A stretch of 64,000 nucleotides of DNA from Rhodococcus globerulus NBRC 14531 (GTDB lineage: Bacteria; Actinomycetota; Actinomycetes; Mycobacteriales; Mycobacteriaceae). Made by a program: the position numbers and the translations under genes. The notes under the pieces were generated by a model that was given only the letters and a program-made list of their open reading frames with translations, was not told the DNA's origin and ran no database searches. This document shows, piece after piece, positions 48,022 to 58,428 of the stretch (the first letter of the stretch is position 1; each line of letters opens with the position of its first letter). The stretch is from the NCBI RefSeq assembly GCF_001894805.1, contig NZ_BCWX01000002.1, positions 620,001 through 684,000 on the forward strand. Direction: 5' to 3'.

Positions 48022-48258
48022 ATGAGCACCCAAACCAAGGAACGTCCCGACGTCTCGACCGACGAAACGACCGATGACGACACCCCGAAGGTCTTTCACT
48101 ACGTCAAGAAGAACAAGATCGCCGAAAGCGCCGTGATGGGCACCCATGTGGTTGCACTGTGCGGCGAGGTCTTTCCGGTCACCAAGTCTGCGAAGCCGGG
48201 ATCGCCCGTGTGTCCCGACTGCAAGAAGATCTACGAAGGACTTCGCAAAGGCGAATGA
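48022..48258 (+). CDS. DUF3039 small zinc-ribbon-like protein
   Basis: Seventy-eight residues; an acidic N-terminus and FHYVKKNKIAESAVMGTHVV followed by ALCGEVF and SPVCPDCKKIYEGLR. The cysteines in ALCGE and VCPDCKK could bind zinc. Widespread in actinobacteria, function unknown. It overlaps the end of the converging BrkB gene by 28 bases. Confidence 0.85.
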   Translation: MSTQTKERPDVSTDETTDDDTPKVFHYVKKNKIAESAVMGTHVVALCGEVFPVTKSAKPGSPVCPDCKKIYEGLRKGE

Positions 48259-49520
48259 CCGGGCAATCGGGAACGGCGTCGTTGCGCCGGATCCGATCCG
48301 CAGTCCGAACTCGGCGACTCGACAGTGTCAGTGCAGTCGGTCGCCGGGTTCGTTTCTGCTCCGATGCCGTCGCAATCCTTGACGTCTGAGCTGGCACGGC
48401 CGTCCGAGCTGGCACAGCCGTCCGAGTTGGCGCGCCGACTTCGCGGCCGACCGTAGGTCGGTACTGCCGCCGGATCGGACTTGTCACCGGACACCCGAAT
48501 CGGACTTGTTGCCAGGTGCCACGTCAGAGTGGTCACCGGCCCGGCGCTGTTGTCGTCGTCCTGCTGTGCGGCCAGCCACTCGCGGACCTGTTCCAGGCGC
48601 GTCGCTCGCGCCGGCCAGAATTCTTGCACCGTCGCGTTGAACTCGGCGCCGAGCACCACTGCAAAGCCGAGGAAGAATGTGAACAGCAGGAAGGCGATCG
48701 GCGTCGCCAAGGCTCCGTAGGTGTAGCCGGTGCCCGTGACAAATCCCAGGTACCAGCGCAATCCGGTGCTCGCGGCCATGAAGAACACACCGGCCACCAG
48801 TGCGCCCGCGAGAAGTCGATGCCACGGCAGGGACTTCGGTAGCGCGACTTTGTACAGCGTTGTCAGGCCGATGATGACCAGCAGGCCTACGGCCGGGTAG
48901 TAGAACGTGTCGACCAGGTTGGAGCCCACGTCGTACCACGACGGCGGCAACACACGTCCGATCATGGTCGGGCCGAGCGCGACCATCGGCAGGATGAACA
49001 CGGCCATCCCGAGGAACATCACGTAGAGCAGTAGCGCAAAAATTCGCTGCCAGATCGCGTTACGGGCATCCTTCTGCCCGTGCGCTTCGACAATCGAATC
49101 CACGAACGTCGAGATCGCCGACGAACCGGCCCACAGCGACAGCAGGAAGCCGACCGAGATGATTTCCGGCCGGCCGCGCTGGAGAACGTCGGTGACCGTC
49201 GGCCTGATGATCTGATCGACGACGTTTTCGCTGAAGATCGTCCCGCTGAACGTGACGATCTTCGACTCGATGATCTCGACCGTGTTCGGTCCGAACCAGC
49301 CGCCGATGTAACCGATCATGCCGAGCAATCCCAGCAGTAGCGGCGCCAGTGAGAGTGTCTGCCAGAACGCAGCCGTTGCGGCTTTGCCGAAGATCGAGTC
49401 GTCCCAAGCCTTGCTCAGAGTGCGGCCGATCAGCTGGCCCGTGCGGCGCAGCGGATGCCATCTGCGGTGATGCAGATCACTTCCGTGCGTTTTCGGGCAC
49501 GCCTTTTCACTCATAATCAC
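48231..49520 (-). CDS. YihY/BrkB family membrane protein
   Basis: The protein has 429 residues with about six membrane helices. Family hallmarks include AWDDSIFGKAATAAFWQTLSLAPLLLGLLG and the YGALATPIAFLLFTFFLGFAVVLGAEFNA near the end of the core. The homologue in E. coli (YihY) is often misnamed RNase BN; it is of unclear function. A hydrophilic C-terminal tail of about 90 residues follows and contains a threefold six-residue repeat. Start ATG 49520 (MIMSEKACPK) or 49514. Confidence 0.8.
   Translation of the reverse strand: MIMSEKACPKTHGSDLHHRRWHPLRRTGQLIGRTLSKAWDDSIFGKAATAAFWQTLSLAPLLLGLLGMIGYIGGWFGPNTVEIIESKIVTFSGTIFSENVVDQIIRPTVTDVLQRGRPEIISVGFLLSLWAGSSAISTFVDSIVEAHGQKDARNAIWQRIFALLLYVMFLGMAVFILPMVALGPTMIGRVLPPSWYDVGSNLVDTFYYPAVGLLVIIGLTTLYKVALPKSLPWHRLLAGALVAGVFFMAASTGLRWYLGFVTGTGYTYGALATPIAFLLFTFFLGFAVVLGAEFNATVQEFWPARATRLEQVREWLAAQQDDDNSAGPVTTLTWHLATSPIRVSGDKSDPAAVPTYGRPRSRRANSDGCASSDGRASSDVKDCDGIGAETNPATDCTDTVESPSSDCGSDPAQRRRSRLPGHSPLRSPS
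48385..48438. repeat. 18-bp repeat, three copies, in the BrkB tail
   Basis: Units at 48385-48402, 48403-48420 and 48421-48438 are similar (core GAGCTGGCAC, diverging in the third). On the minus strand they encode SDGCAS, SDGRAS and RANSDG-like repeats in the disordered C-terminal tail of the BrkB-type protein. Being a multiple of three, copy number changes would be tolerated. Confidence 0.8.
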
Positions 49521-49769
49521 TCCAGCATTCCTGATGACACACCTCGTTGCCCAACCGTGGCGTCGCCGTGTCGCATATTTTTCCGCGGTGAGGTTGTGTC
49601 TCCGATCTCGCGAAACCTCGCCGCGGGGAGGGGATCGACAGTGAATCCGGCCATGCCCGGGCGCTTCGGGTGCGGCTTTCGTCGGTAGCGACAGTTAGGC
49701 TCGTCGCCGGACATTCATGAAAAATCTAGGAGCGCGAGGCAACAGTGCGATTCCAGCGGAGGCGCGCTT

Positions 49770-51551
49770 ATGACGTCTGAGACAACGACGACAGAAGTGA
49801 CAGGGGCAGCCGAAGTGAACAACTCGACCGAGAGTGCCGGAGCGCAACCGACGGCCTCGACAGGGTCGCTTCGCGCGTGGCAGCGGCGGGCACTCACCAA
49901 GTACTTGGCGAGCAGTCCTCGGGACTTTCTCGCGGTGGCAACACCGGGTGCAGGTAAGACGACATTTGCTCTGCGAGTGGCGTCGGAACTGCTTCGCGAC
50001 CGGACTGTCGACCAGATCACCGTCGTTGCGCCCACCGAGCATCTGAAGCATCAGTGGGCGGAGTCGGCGCAACGTTCGGGCTTGTCGTTGGACTCGCGGT
50101 TCTCCAACTCCACCGGCCAGACGTCCAGTGACTATCACGGCGTCGTTCTGACGTATGCCCAGGTGGCGGCGCATCCTACTAAGCACCGAGTCCGGACCGA
50201 AGGTCGCAAGACCCTCGTGATTCTCGACGAGATCCACCACGGCGGTGACGCAAAAAGTTGGGGTGAGGCAATTCAGGAGGCGTTCGGCGACGCCACCCGG
50301 CGCTTGGCACTGACCGGAACTCCGTTCCGAAGTGACGACAGCGCAATACCTTTCATTCAGTACGAGCCCGACAAAGAGGGATTGCTCCGATCCAAAGCCG
50401 ATCATTCCTACGGCTACTCCGACGCGCTCAAGGACGGCGTTGTCCGTCCGGTTGTCTTTCTCGCGTATTCCGGTGAGGCCCGCTGGCGCAACAATGCCGG
50501 CGAAGAGTTCACCGCCCGACTGGGTGAGCCGCTCAGTGCCGAGCAGACCGCCCGAGCCTGGCGCACCGCACTCGACCCTGCCGGCGATTGGATTCCCGCC
50601 GTCCTGCAAGCAGCAGACACCCGTTTGGGGCAGCTGCGTTCCACCGGTATGCCCGACGCCGGTGGGCTGGTCATCGCCACAGACCAGACTGTTGCTCGCG
50701 AATACGCCAAGGCGTTGACCGCGATCACGGGGGAGGAGCCCACCGTGGTCCTCTCCGACGATCCCACCGCGTCCAAGCGCATTGCGGAATTCGGTGCGAG
50801 CGACCAGAAATGGATGGTCGCCGTGCGCATGGTGTCGGAGGGCGTCGACGTTCCGCGTCTGGCCGTCGGCGTGTATGCGACCAGTGCATCGACACCGCTG
50901 TACTTCGCGCAGGCCATCGGCCGATTCGTGCGTTCACGGCGTAAAGGCGAGACCGCAAGCGTCTTCCTTCCATCGGTACCGGTCCTGTTGGACCTCGCCG
51001 CTCAGTTGGAGGCCCAGCGCGATCACGTCCTTGGCAAGCCGCACCGCGAAAAGGACGGCCTCGACGACGATCTTCTCGCCGACGCCAACAAGCAGAAGGA
51101 CGAACTCGGCGAGGAAGAGAAGGCGTTCACGTCCCTCGGTGCCGACGCCGAGCTCGACCAGGTGATCTACGACGGTGCCTCGTTCGGAACGGCCACGTTC
51201 TCCGGCAGCGACGAGGAAGCCGATTATCTCGGTCTGCCCGGTCTGCTCGACCCCGATCAGATGCGTGCACTCCTACGGCAACGCCAGGCAGAACAGGTGA
51301 ACAACAACTCCGCCAAAGCGTCGGCTCCGGCGCCGACTGCCGCAGTGGTCGCCGAGCGCGCTGCTACCGCCGATCAACTGGGTGCCTTGCGACGCGAGCT
51401 CAATGGTCTGGTCGCGATGAATGTGCACCGCACCGGACGGCCTCACGGAATCATTCACGCCGAACTGCGTCGCGTGTGCGGTGGCCCGCCGACGGCAATC
51501 GCGACGGTCGATCAGCTCACCGAGCGCATTGCGATTCTGCGTAGCTGGTAG
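49770..51551 (+). CDS. DEAD/DEAH-box (XPB/UvrB-like) helicase
   Basis: A superfamily II helicase of 593 residues. Walker A is VATPGAGKTTFAL, motif II LDEIHH, motif III LTGTPFR and motif VI QAIGRFVRSRR. The N-terminus is Thr/Ser/Glu-rich and probably disordered; the C-terminal third contains a charged helical region (DELGEEEKAFTSLGAD). Role unknown: DNA repair or restriction-like defence are possible but no partner gene is nearby. ATG 49770. Confidence 0.85.
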   Translation: MTSETTTTEVTGAAEVNNSTESAGAQPTASTGSLRAWQRRALTKYLASSPRDFLAVATPGAGKTTFALRVASELLRDRTVDQITVVAPTEHLKHQWAESAQRSGLSLDSRFSNSTGQTSSDYHGVVLTYAQVAAHPTKHRVRTEGRKTLVILDEIHHGGDAKSWGEAIQEAFGDATRRLALTGTPFRSDDSAIPFIQYEPDKEGLLRSKADHSYGYSDALKDGVVRPVVFLAYSGEARWRNNAGEEFTARLGEPLSAEQTARAWRTALDPAGDWIPAVLQAADTRLGQLRSTGMPDAGGLVIATDQTVAREYAKALTAITGEEPTVVLSDDPTASKRIAEFGASDQKWMVAVRMVSEGVDVPRLAVGVYATSASTPLYFAQAIGRFVRSRRKGETASVFLPSVPVLLDLAAQLEAQRDHVLGKPHREKDGLDDDLLADANKQKDELGEEEKAFTSLGADAELDQVIYDGASFGTATFSGSDEEADYLGLPGLLDPDQMRALLRQRQAEQVNNNSAKASAPAPTAAVVAERAATADQLGALRRELNGLVAMNVHRTGRPHGIIHAELRRVCGGPPTAIATVDQLTERIAILRSW

Positions 51552-51568
51552 AAATCCTGAAGACGGCA

Positions 51569-51603
51569 AAACGGGCGATCACAGTGATTGTGATCGCCCG
51601 TTT
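51569..51603. terminator. Perfect 14-bp stem terminator
   Basis: AAACGGGCGATCAC (51569-51582) pairs with GTGATCGCCCGTTT (51590-51603) around a seven-base loop, about 17 bases after the helicase stop and before the converging zinc-ribbon gene. Confidence 0.9.
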
Positions 51604-51650
51604 CGGCGTTCATGGTGCGCCTCGCGAAGAGGCCACCCCCGGCTGACAGG

Positions 51651-51842
51651 TTAGTTTGCGGGTTCACTCTCGGAGACGACGGCATTCATCTCGCGAAGTC
51701 GATCCGCGTGTTCGGTTGCGTGGTGTCCGCAGAAGAGAAGCTCGCCACCGGTGGGAAGCACGGCGCGTACGCGTGCTCCGGCACCGCACCGGTCGCACCG
51801 GTCGGCAGCGGTCAACTGTGGGCTGGTCAGTGTTCCGGGCAT
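51651..51842 (-). CDS. DUF7455 small zinc-ribbon protein
   Basis: Sixty-three residues with CDRCGAGARVRAVL and ELLFCGHHATEHADRL: two cysteine pairs and two histidines that suggest a zinc ribbon. Members lie beside sigA-region genes in many actinobacteria; function unknown. The 234 bases following on the plus side contain no convincing gene. Confidence 0.8.
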   Translation of the reverse strand: MPGTLTSPQLTAADRCDRCGAGARVRAVLPTGGELLFCGHHATEHADRLREMNAVVSESEPAN

Positions 51843-52076
51843 GACTCCTCCGTACTGGCTTGACGGCTTTCGTGCCGCGTGCCTGGGGCCTGGTCCGCCG
51901 CGTCGGAATGGCGCGGTAGATCCACTCTTACAGACGTTTGGCGTTCATGGGTTGTTCCCAGAAGAGTTTCTTAGTGTTGTGTCTCACTGGAAATGCGCTG
52001 GGCAGGCATTCTGTGTGCAGAATTGTTCGCTGAGAGCTGATTCAAATCCGCGTGTACAGAGCGATATTCTGGGGCG

Positions 52077-52454
52077 ATGAACCAGGAAACCGAAACGGGC
52101 GCCGACGCATCGGCCGAGTTGCTCCATATGTGCACACGCGTCGAATGGGAGCGTGCGCAAGAGGTCGGGCAGCGCGTTCCCGACGGATTTGCCGCCGAGG
52201 GTTTTGTGCACATGTCGACGCCCACCCAGGTTCATCTACCGGCGAACCGGATCTTCGCGGGCCGAGACGACATAGTGTTGCTCTCCCTGGATCCGGCTCT
52301 GCTGGGAGCTGAAGTCAAGTGGGAACCGGGGGTGCCGTCGGATCCTGATTCGATGCGTTTCCCGCATCTGTTCGGGCCGATTCCCGTCGCGGCTGTCACC
52401 GCCGTTACTGCGTACATTCGCGACGAGAACGGTGCATTTCCGTCCCTGCGGTGA
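52077..52454 (+). CDS. DUF952 family protein
   Basis: The 125 residues match DUF952: LLHMCTRVEWERAQEVG, GFVHMSTPTQV and LDPALLGAEVKWE, with RFPHLFGPIPVAAV near the end. Conserved histidines (LLHM, FVHMS, FPHLFG) suggest a metal or ligand site resembling ADP-ribose binding folds. Function unknown. Confidence 0.85.
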   Translation: MNQETETGADASAELLHMCTRVEWERAQEVGQRVPDGFAAEGFVHMSTPTQVHLPANRIFAGRDDIVLLSLDPALLGAEVKWEPGVPSDPDSMRFPHLFGPIPVAAVTAVTAYIRDENGAFPSLR

Positions 52455-52540
52455 CGCGATGGAATACGCAGCGCAGCACCGGTCGACGATAATTTCGCCC
52501 TCCTGCGAAACTTGTCACAGATCGGCGCTACCGTTGATAT

Positions 52541-53023
52541 ATGAATGTAGAAGTCACCCCTCTGCCGGGCATCGGGACTCGTAAGGATTTTGTCCTGGCC
52601 TCCGGTCGCCGCGTGGGTGTCGTCACTCATCGTGACGGACATACGGACCTCATCGTGTCCAAGGAAAACGATCCTGATGCGTGCGCCGCGTCGTTGCCGC
52701 TCACCACGGAAGAGGCCGCTGCACTGAGCAACCTGCTTGGTGCGCCGCAACTCGTGGCCCAGCTCGAAGACGAACACAGTGACATACCCGGGATCAGAAC
52801 CAAACAGCTGTACATCAAGGACGGTTCCCGATACGACGGACAGACACTCGGCGACACCGGGATGCGGACACGCACCGGCGTCTCGATCGTCGCCGTGATG
52901 CGTGCCGGGCAGGTGAATCCGTCGCCGAACCCCGACTACACGTTCACCGGAGGTGATCTGCTGGTGGCAGTCGGTACACCCGACGGCTTGGCTGCCGCTG
53001 CAAAAATCCTGACCAACGGCTGA
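52541..53023 (+). CDS. KhtT-like regulatory subunit of K+/H+ antiporter
   Basis: The protein has 160 residues. The C-terminal TrkA-C (RCK-C) domain (KDGSRYDGQTLGDTGMRTRTGVS and PDYTFTGGDLLVAVGT) binds a regulatory ligand; in Bacillus KhtT this is c-di-AMP or pH. The N-terminal half is the usual KhtT-type domain. It precedes the transporter by seven bases, as in khtTU operons. Confidence 0.88.
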   Translation: MNVEVTPLPGIGTRKDFVLASGRRVGVVTHRDGHTDLIVSKENDPDACAASLPLTTEEAAALSNLLGAPQLVAQLEDEHSDIPGIRTKQLYIKDGSRYDGQTLGDTGMRTRTGVSIVAVMRAGQVNPSPNPDYTFTGGDLLVAVGTPDGLAAAAKILTNG

Positions 53024-53030
53024 CTGGCAG

Positions 53031-54203
53031 GTGGATACAACCACACTTGCACTCATCGAACTGGGCGCGGTCTTCTTCGCGCTCGGTCTTCTGGGAAGGC
53101 TCGCAGCACGATTCGGCATGTCGCCGATCCCGTTCTACCTGATCGGTGGCCTGTGCTTCGGTCAGGGTGGATTCATCCAACTCGGCGATATCGGCGAATT
53201 TGCGCACCTCGCAAGCGAAATCGGTATCGTTCTCCTCCTGCTCCTGCTGGGACTCGAGTACACCGCAGCCGAATTGATGACCGGGCTCAAACGGTCGAGG
53301 GTTGCCGGCATCGTCGACATCGTTCTCAACGCCACACCGGGCGCGGTAGTCGGTCTGATGCTCGGGTGGGGTGTTGTCGGCGCGACGGTCATGGCCGGTG
53401 TCACCTACATCTCGTCGTCGGGAATCATCGCGAAAGTTCTCAGCGACCTCGGACGTCTGGGCAACCGCGAAACACCCGTCGTTCTCTCGATCCTCGTGTT
53501 CGAGGATCTTGCGATGGCGGTGTACCTGCCGATTCTGACGGCGATGCTGGCGGGTGTCAGCTTCATGGGTGGACTCGAAGCTGTGGGAATTTCGCTGCTG
53601 GTCATCACCGTCGTTTTGGTGGTGGCCTTGCGATACGGACGGTATGTCTCGGCTCTGCTGGACAGTCCCGACAGTGAGACATTGCTCCTGAAGTTGCTTG
53701 GTGCTGCACTGCTGGTGGCCGGCGTCAGTTCCGCGATGCAGGTCTCCGCGGCGGTGGGGGCCTTCCTGCTCGGCATCGCGATTTCGGGTTCGACGGCACA
53801 CAACGCCAGTCGGGTGCTCGAGCCCCTTCGTGATCTTTTTGCGGCGATGTTCTTCGTGGTGTTCGGACTCAGCACCGATCCAAGCACCATTCCGCCCGTG
53901 CTCGGGTGGGCTGCGATCTTGGCAGTCGTCACCGCGATCACCAAACTGATCACCGGGGCCTGGGCGGCAAAACGTCAGGGCGTGGCCCGCATGGGCCAGG
54001 CCAGGGCGGGCGCGGCACTGATCGCCCGCGGCGAGTTCTCGATCATCATCGCCGGTCTGGCAGTGTCCGCGGGTGCCGTGGAACCGGAACTCGCAGCGCT
54101 CGCAACGGCATACGTGCTTCTGATGGCCGTGATCGGTCCGGTTGCGGCGCGAGTTGTCGAACCGGTCACCTCGTTGTACATCAGAGTTCGCACAAAGTCC
54201 TGA
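53031..54203 (+). CDS. KhtU-like CPA2 cation:proton antiporter
   Basis: The protein has 390 residues with 12-13 membrane helices. CPA2 features include GFIQLGDIGEFAHLASEIGIVLLLLLLGLEY, SSSGIIAKVL and GRFGxx-like glycines, with VFEDLAMA and the acidic pair in the fifth helix. Together with the KhtT-like protein it should expel potassium when regulated. Start GTG 53031. It lacks the TrkA-N domain of KefB/C, which the separate subunit replaces. Confidence 0.88.
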   Translation: MDTTTLALIELGAVFFALGLLGRLAARFGMSPIPFYLIGGLCFGQGGFIQLGDIGEFAHLASEIGIVLLLLLLGLEYTAAELMTGLKRSRVAGIVDIVLNATPGAVVGLMLGWGVVGATVMAGVTYISSSGIIAKVLSDLGRLGNRETPVVLSILVFEDLAMAVYLPILTAMLAGVSFMGGLEAVGISLLVITVVLVVALRYGRYVSALLDSPDSETLLLKLLGAALLVAGVSSAMQVSAAVGAFLLGIAISGSTAHNASRVLEPLRDLFAAMFFVVFGLSTDPSTIPPVLGWAAILAVVTAITKLITGAWAAKRQGVARMGQARAGAALIARGEFSIIIAGLAVSAGAVEPELAALATAYVLLMAVIGPVAARVVEPVTSLYIRVRTKS

Positions 54204-54224
54204 TTGCGACAATATTCTGGTTGG

Positions 54225-55031
54225 ATGCCCAACGGATTCGCTCGTCCCGCCGCGACAGTGGCGTGTGCCTTCCTGATCGCGTGTGCTCCGGTTCCCGCGT
54301 TTGCGGGCGGGATTCCCACCACAGACCAAGGCGTGGCGGCAGCGCAGGTTGTGGTCGATCGATCGCTGCACCTCGAGGGTGCGTCGAATGCGAGGGACGT
54401 CGGCGGCTATCGAACGTCGGATGGACGTACGGTTCGGATGGGACAGGTCTTCCGGACCAATGCACTCGACAAACTGACGCCCTCGGATCTTGCGGTGCTG
54501 CACCAGCGCGGCGTGGCGTCGGTCGACGACTTCCGGACGGTCGTCGAACGTGCCATGTCCCCGGACCGCATCCCGGAGGGTGCCCGGAGCAATTGGTTCG
54601 ACGTGATCGGGACCAACCCGGCGAACTTCCCGGCTCTGGCGGATATGCCGTCGATGTACACGGTCATGGTGAGTGATCCCGGAGCGAGCCGAGCATTCCA
54701 CGACGCACTGGCGAGTATCGCTGACACGGACGGCGCTGTCCTGTACCACTGTTCGGCAGGCAAGGACCGAACCGGCTGGATGACTGCCGTTCTGCTGACA
54801 CTGCTCGGTGTGTCCCGCGAAGACGTGAACGCCGACTACATGCTGAGCAACCAGTACCTGACCGGTCCCCGCACCGGCATAGCCTTCGTGGACGGTGTCG
54901 AGCAGTCGTGGCTGGATACGTCGTTCGCGACAGTCGAGCGCATCTACGGCAGTTTCGACAACTACGTCCGGGACGGCCTTCAGTTGAGCCAGGACGATAT
55001 CGCACGGCTCGAGGACAAACTCTTGGCCTGA
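54225..55031 (+). CDS. Exported tyrosine-type phosphatase
   Basis: The protein has 268 residues with a signal peptide (ARPAATVACAFLIACAPVPA, cleavage after FAG or similar). The P-loop HCSAGKDRTG gives the catalytic cysteine and arginine, and GASNARDVGGYRTSDGRTV is the typical DSP/PTP-like (MptpB-type) start. M. tuberculosis PtpB is a close functional analogue, but the secretion and substrate here are inferred. ATG 54225 chosen over the frame from 54204. Confidence 0.88.
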   Translation: MPNGFARPAATVACAFLIACAPVPAFAGGIPTTDQGVAAAQVVVDRSLHLEGASNARDVGGYRTSDGRTVRMGQVFRTNALDKLTPSDLAVLHQRGVASVDDFRTVVERAMSPDRIPEGARSNWFDVIGTNPANFPALADMPSMYTVMVSDPGASRAFHDALASIADTDGAVLYHCSAGKDRTGWMTAVLLTLLGVSREDVNADYMLSNQYLTGPRTGIAFVDGVEQSWLDTSFATVERIYGSFDNYVRDGLQLSQDDIARLEDKLLA

Positions 55032-55044
55032 CGCTGTACGAAAG

Positions 55045-55086
55045 AAAAAGAGCCGCTCCCCGAAGAACAGGGGAGCGGCTCTTTTT
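55045..55086. terminator. Strong bidirectional terminator
   Basis: A perfect 17-bp stem (55045-55061 with 55070-55086) starts with AAAAA on one side and ends with TTTTT on the other, so it works in both directions. It separates the phosphatase and sigA. Confidence 0.97.
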
Positions 55087-55101
55087 GTGGAGCTGGTGTG
55101 A

Positions 55102-56448
<1,347 letters not shown>

Positions 56449-56659
56449 GTACGCCCTTTCGTGACGGTGTCGTGCGGCGTCACGCCAGAGTGGTGATCCG
56501 GCGGAGAGGTCAATGGTTGTGGCCGGCGCGCAGCCGGACTCCACCATTGTAACGACTCTCAGGAAACTCTTACGTCACGACGGGCGTTAACGGCTTTTTT
56601 CGGACCGGATTAACCCCTTGTTTCACCTTTTCACTTGGCCCATCGCCAGCGGAATCACC

Positions 56660-57403
56660 CTAAATTTTTGATGCGGCGAGGGCGGCGCCTGCGATTCCGG
56701 CGGTGTTCAGGAGTGCGGCCGGAACGACTGGCGTGCGGTTGGTCAGCAGCGGAATCCACTTCTCGTGTTTGCGACTGATCCCGCCGCCGGCGATGAACAA
56801 ATCGGGCCAAGTCAGATCCTCGATCGTGGTGAGCACCTTCGAGACCTCGACGGCCCAGTGCTTGTAGCTCAGCTCTTTTTTCTCCTTCACCGACGACGCA
56901 GCTCGATGTTCGGCTTCCTTGCCGTCGACTTGGAGGTGGCCGAACTCGGTGTTGGGCAACAGAACTCCGTTGTGCAGAATCGCCGACCCGATGCCGGTTC
57001 CGAAGGTCAGCAAGATGACAACCCCGGACGCGTCCTTGCCGGCGCCGTAGGTGTCTTCGGCGATACCTGCGGCATCGGCGTCGTTCAGAACGGTGACGGC
57101 CCGGCCGCCGAGAGCCTTGCCGAACAGTGCAACAGCGTCGGTTCCGATCCAGGACTTGTCGATGTTGGCGGCGCTGCGAGCGACGCCACCGGTGACGACC
57201 GACGGCAGGGTGATGCCGACCGGTCCGGCCCAGCCGGCTTGCTCGACGATCTGCGTCACAGTCGTGGCGATTGCCTCGGGAGTCGAGGGTTGCGGGGTCA
57301 GGATCTTGATGCGCTCACCGATCATCTCGCCGGTGCTCAGATCGATGAGAGCGCCCTTGACTCCACTGCCGCCTACATCGATTCCGAAACCTGTCGTTGT
57401 CAT
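56660..57403 (-). CDS. ppgK: Polyphosphate glucokinase
   Basis: A ROK-family kinase of 247 residues that phosphorylates glucose with polyphosphate or ATP. FGIDVGGSGVKGALID and GTGIGSAILHNGVLLPNTEFGHLQV (with the glutamate-rich polyphosphate motif) are intact. ATG 57403 has AGGAGC and AGGACG ahead of it. Position next to sigA and suhB copies M. tuberculosis Rv2702. Confidence 0.93.
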   Translation of the reverse strand: MTTTGFGIDVGGSGVKGALIDLSTGEMIGERIKILTPQPSTPEAIATTVTQIVEQAGWAGPVGITLPSVVTGGVARSAANIDKSWIGTDAVALFGKALGGRAVTVLNDADAAGIAEDTYGAGKDASGVVILLTFGTGIGSAILHNGVLLPNTEFGHLQVDGKEAEHRAASSVKEKKELSYKHWAVEVSKVLTTIEDLTWPDLFIAGGGISRKHEKWIPLLTNRTPVVPAALLNTAGIAGAALAASKI

Positions 57404-57516
57404 CGTCCTGCGCTCCTGAGGGCTCGAATTCGAATGTCGCGATCTGACCGAATCAAACACTAACCCGATTGGGTACGCGTGGTGCGGCGCAACGAGGGAT
57501 GTGTTGCGATGGTGGT

Positions 57517-58428
57517 GTGCGCCCACAAGAGATTTCCCTGTCCGAGTTGTCCACGGATTCGCTCGATCCTGCCGAACTGAGAGTGGTGGCGGTGGCCGTC
57601 GCGGAACGCGCTGCTGCGCACGTTCGCGCCCGTCGTCCGGAAGTGTTCGGCGTCGTCGGTTCGGGTGAGAGCGAGAACGGTTCCGACGCCGGAACCGTTG
57701 CGGCCAAGAGCACACCGACCGACCCGGTGACGATCGTCGACACCGAGACGGAACAGGTGATCCGGGATCTGCTTGCGACGCTGCGGCCGCACGATTCGAT
57801 TCTCGGTGAGGAAGGTGGCGGAGACGCAGGCGACGTCGTAGGGGTCCGCTGGGTTGTCGATCCCATCGACGGAACTGTGAACTTCCTCTACGGAGTTCCG
57901 GCGTTCGCGGTGTCGGTAGCGGTGCAGATCGACGGAGTTTCCGTGGCCGGCGCGGTAGTCGATGTGTCTGCAGGGGCGACGTATTCGGCGCACCGCGGTG
58001 GCGGCGCCACGATGACCACCGAGGACGGTCCGGTCAGTGAGCTCGCCGCCAACCCGGTGACCGAGCTGTCAATGGCTTTGGTGGCTACAGGTTTCGGATA
58101 CGGCGCTCAGCGACGCAAGGCACAAGGGCGGTTCATCGCGGAGATTTTGCCCCAGGTGCGCGACATCAGGCGGATCGGTTCTGCGGCGCTGGATTTGTGC
58201 ATGGTGGCGACCGGTCGCGTCGATACCCATTTCGAGCACGGACTGAGCCCATGGGATTGGGCTGCCGGTTCGTTGATCGCCGAGGAAGCCGGTGCCGTGA
58301 TCTGCATTCCGGGCCCGAATTCGACGTCTGCGGCGGGCGACATCGTCTACGCGTGCGCCCCGGGGATCGCCGACGAGTTCGCGGCGATGCTCACCGCATG
58401 CGGTGCGGACCGCCCGATCAGCACCTAG
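57517..58428 (+). CDS. suhB: Inositol monophosphatase
   Basis: A Mg2+-dependent phosphatase of 303 residues. The metal-binding motifs are ILGEEGGG, VVDPIDGTVNFLYG and GLSPWDWAAGSLIAEEAGA. It makes free inositol for phosphatidylinositol and mycothiol. I place the start at GTG 57517 (VRPQEISLSELS); ATG 57499 is a possible alternative. It is divergent from ppgK. Confidence 0.88.
   Translation: MRPQEISLSELSTDSLDPAELRVVAVAVAERAAAHVRARRPEVFGVVGSGESENGSDAGTVAAKSTPTDPVTIVDTETEQVIRDLLATLRPHDSILGEEGGGDAGDVVGVRWVVDPIDGTVNFLYGVPAFAVSVAVQIDGVSVAGAVVDVSAGATYSAHRGGGATMTTEDGPVSELAANPVTELSMALVATGFGYGAQRRKAQGRFIAEILPQVRDIRRIGSAALDLCMVATGRVDTHFEHGLSPWDWAAGSLIAEEAGAVICIPGPNSTSAAGDIVYACAPGIADEFAAMLTACGADRPIST

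Noticed and set aside
49517-49714. 65-codon minus-strand frame upstream of the helicase
   Set aside because: No ribosome site, no family resemblance, and Pro/Arg-rich sequence typical of a chance frame in GC-rich DNA.
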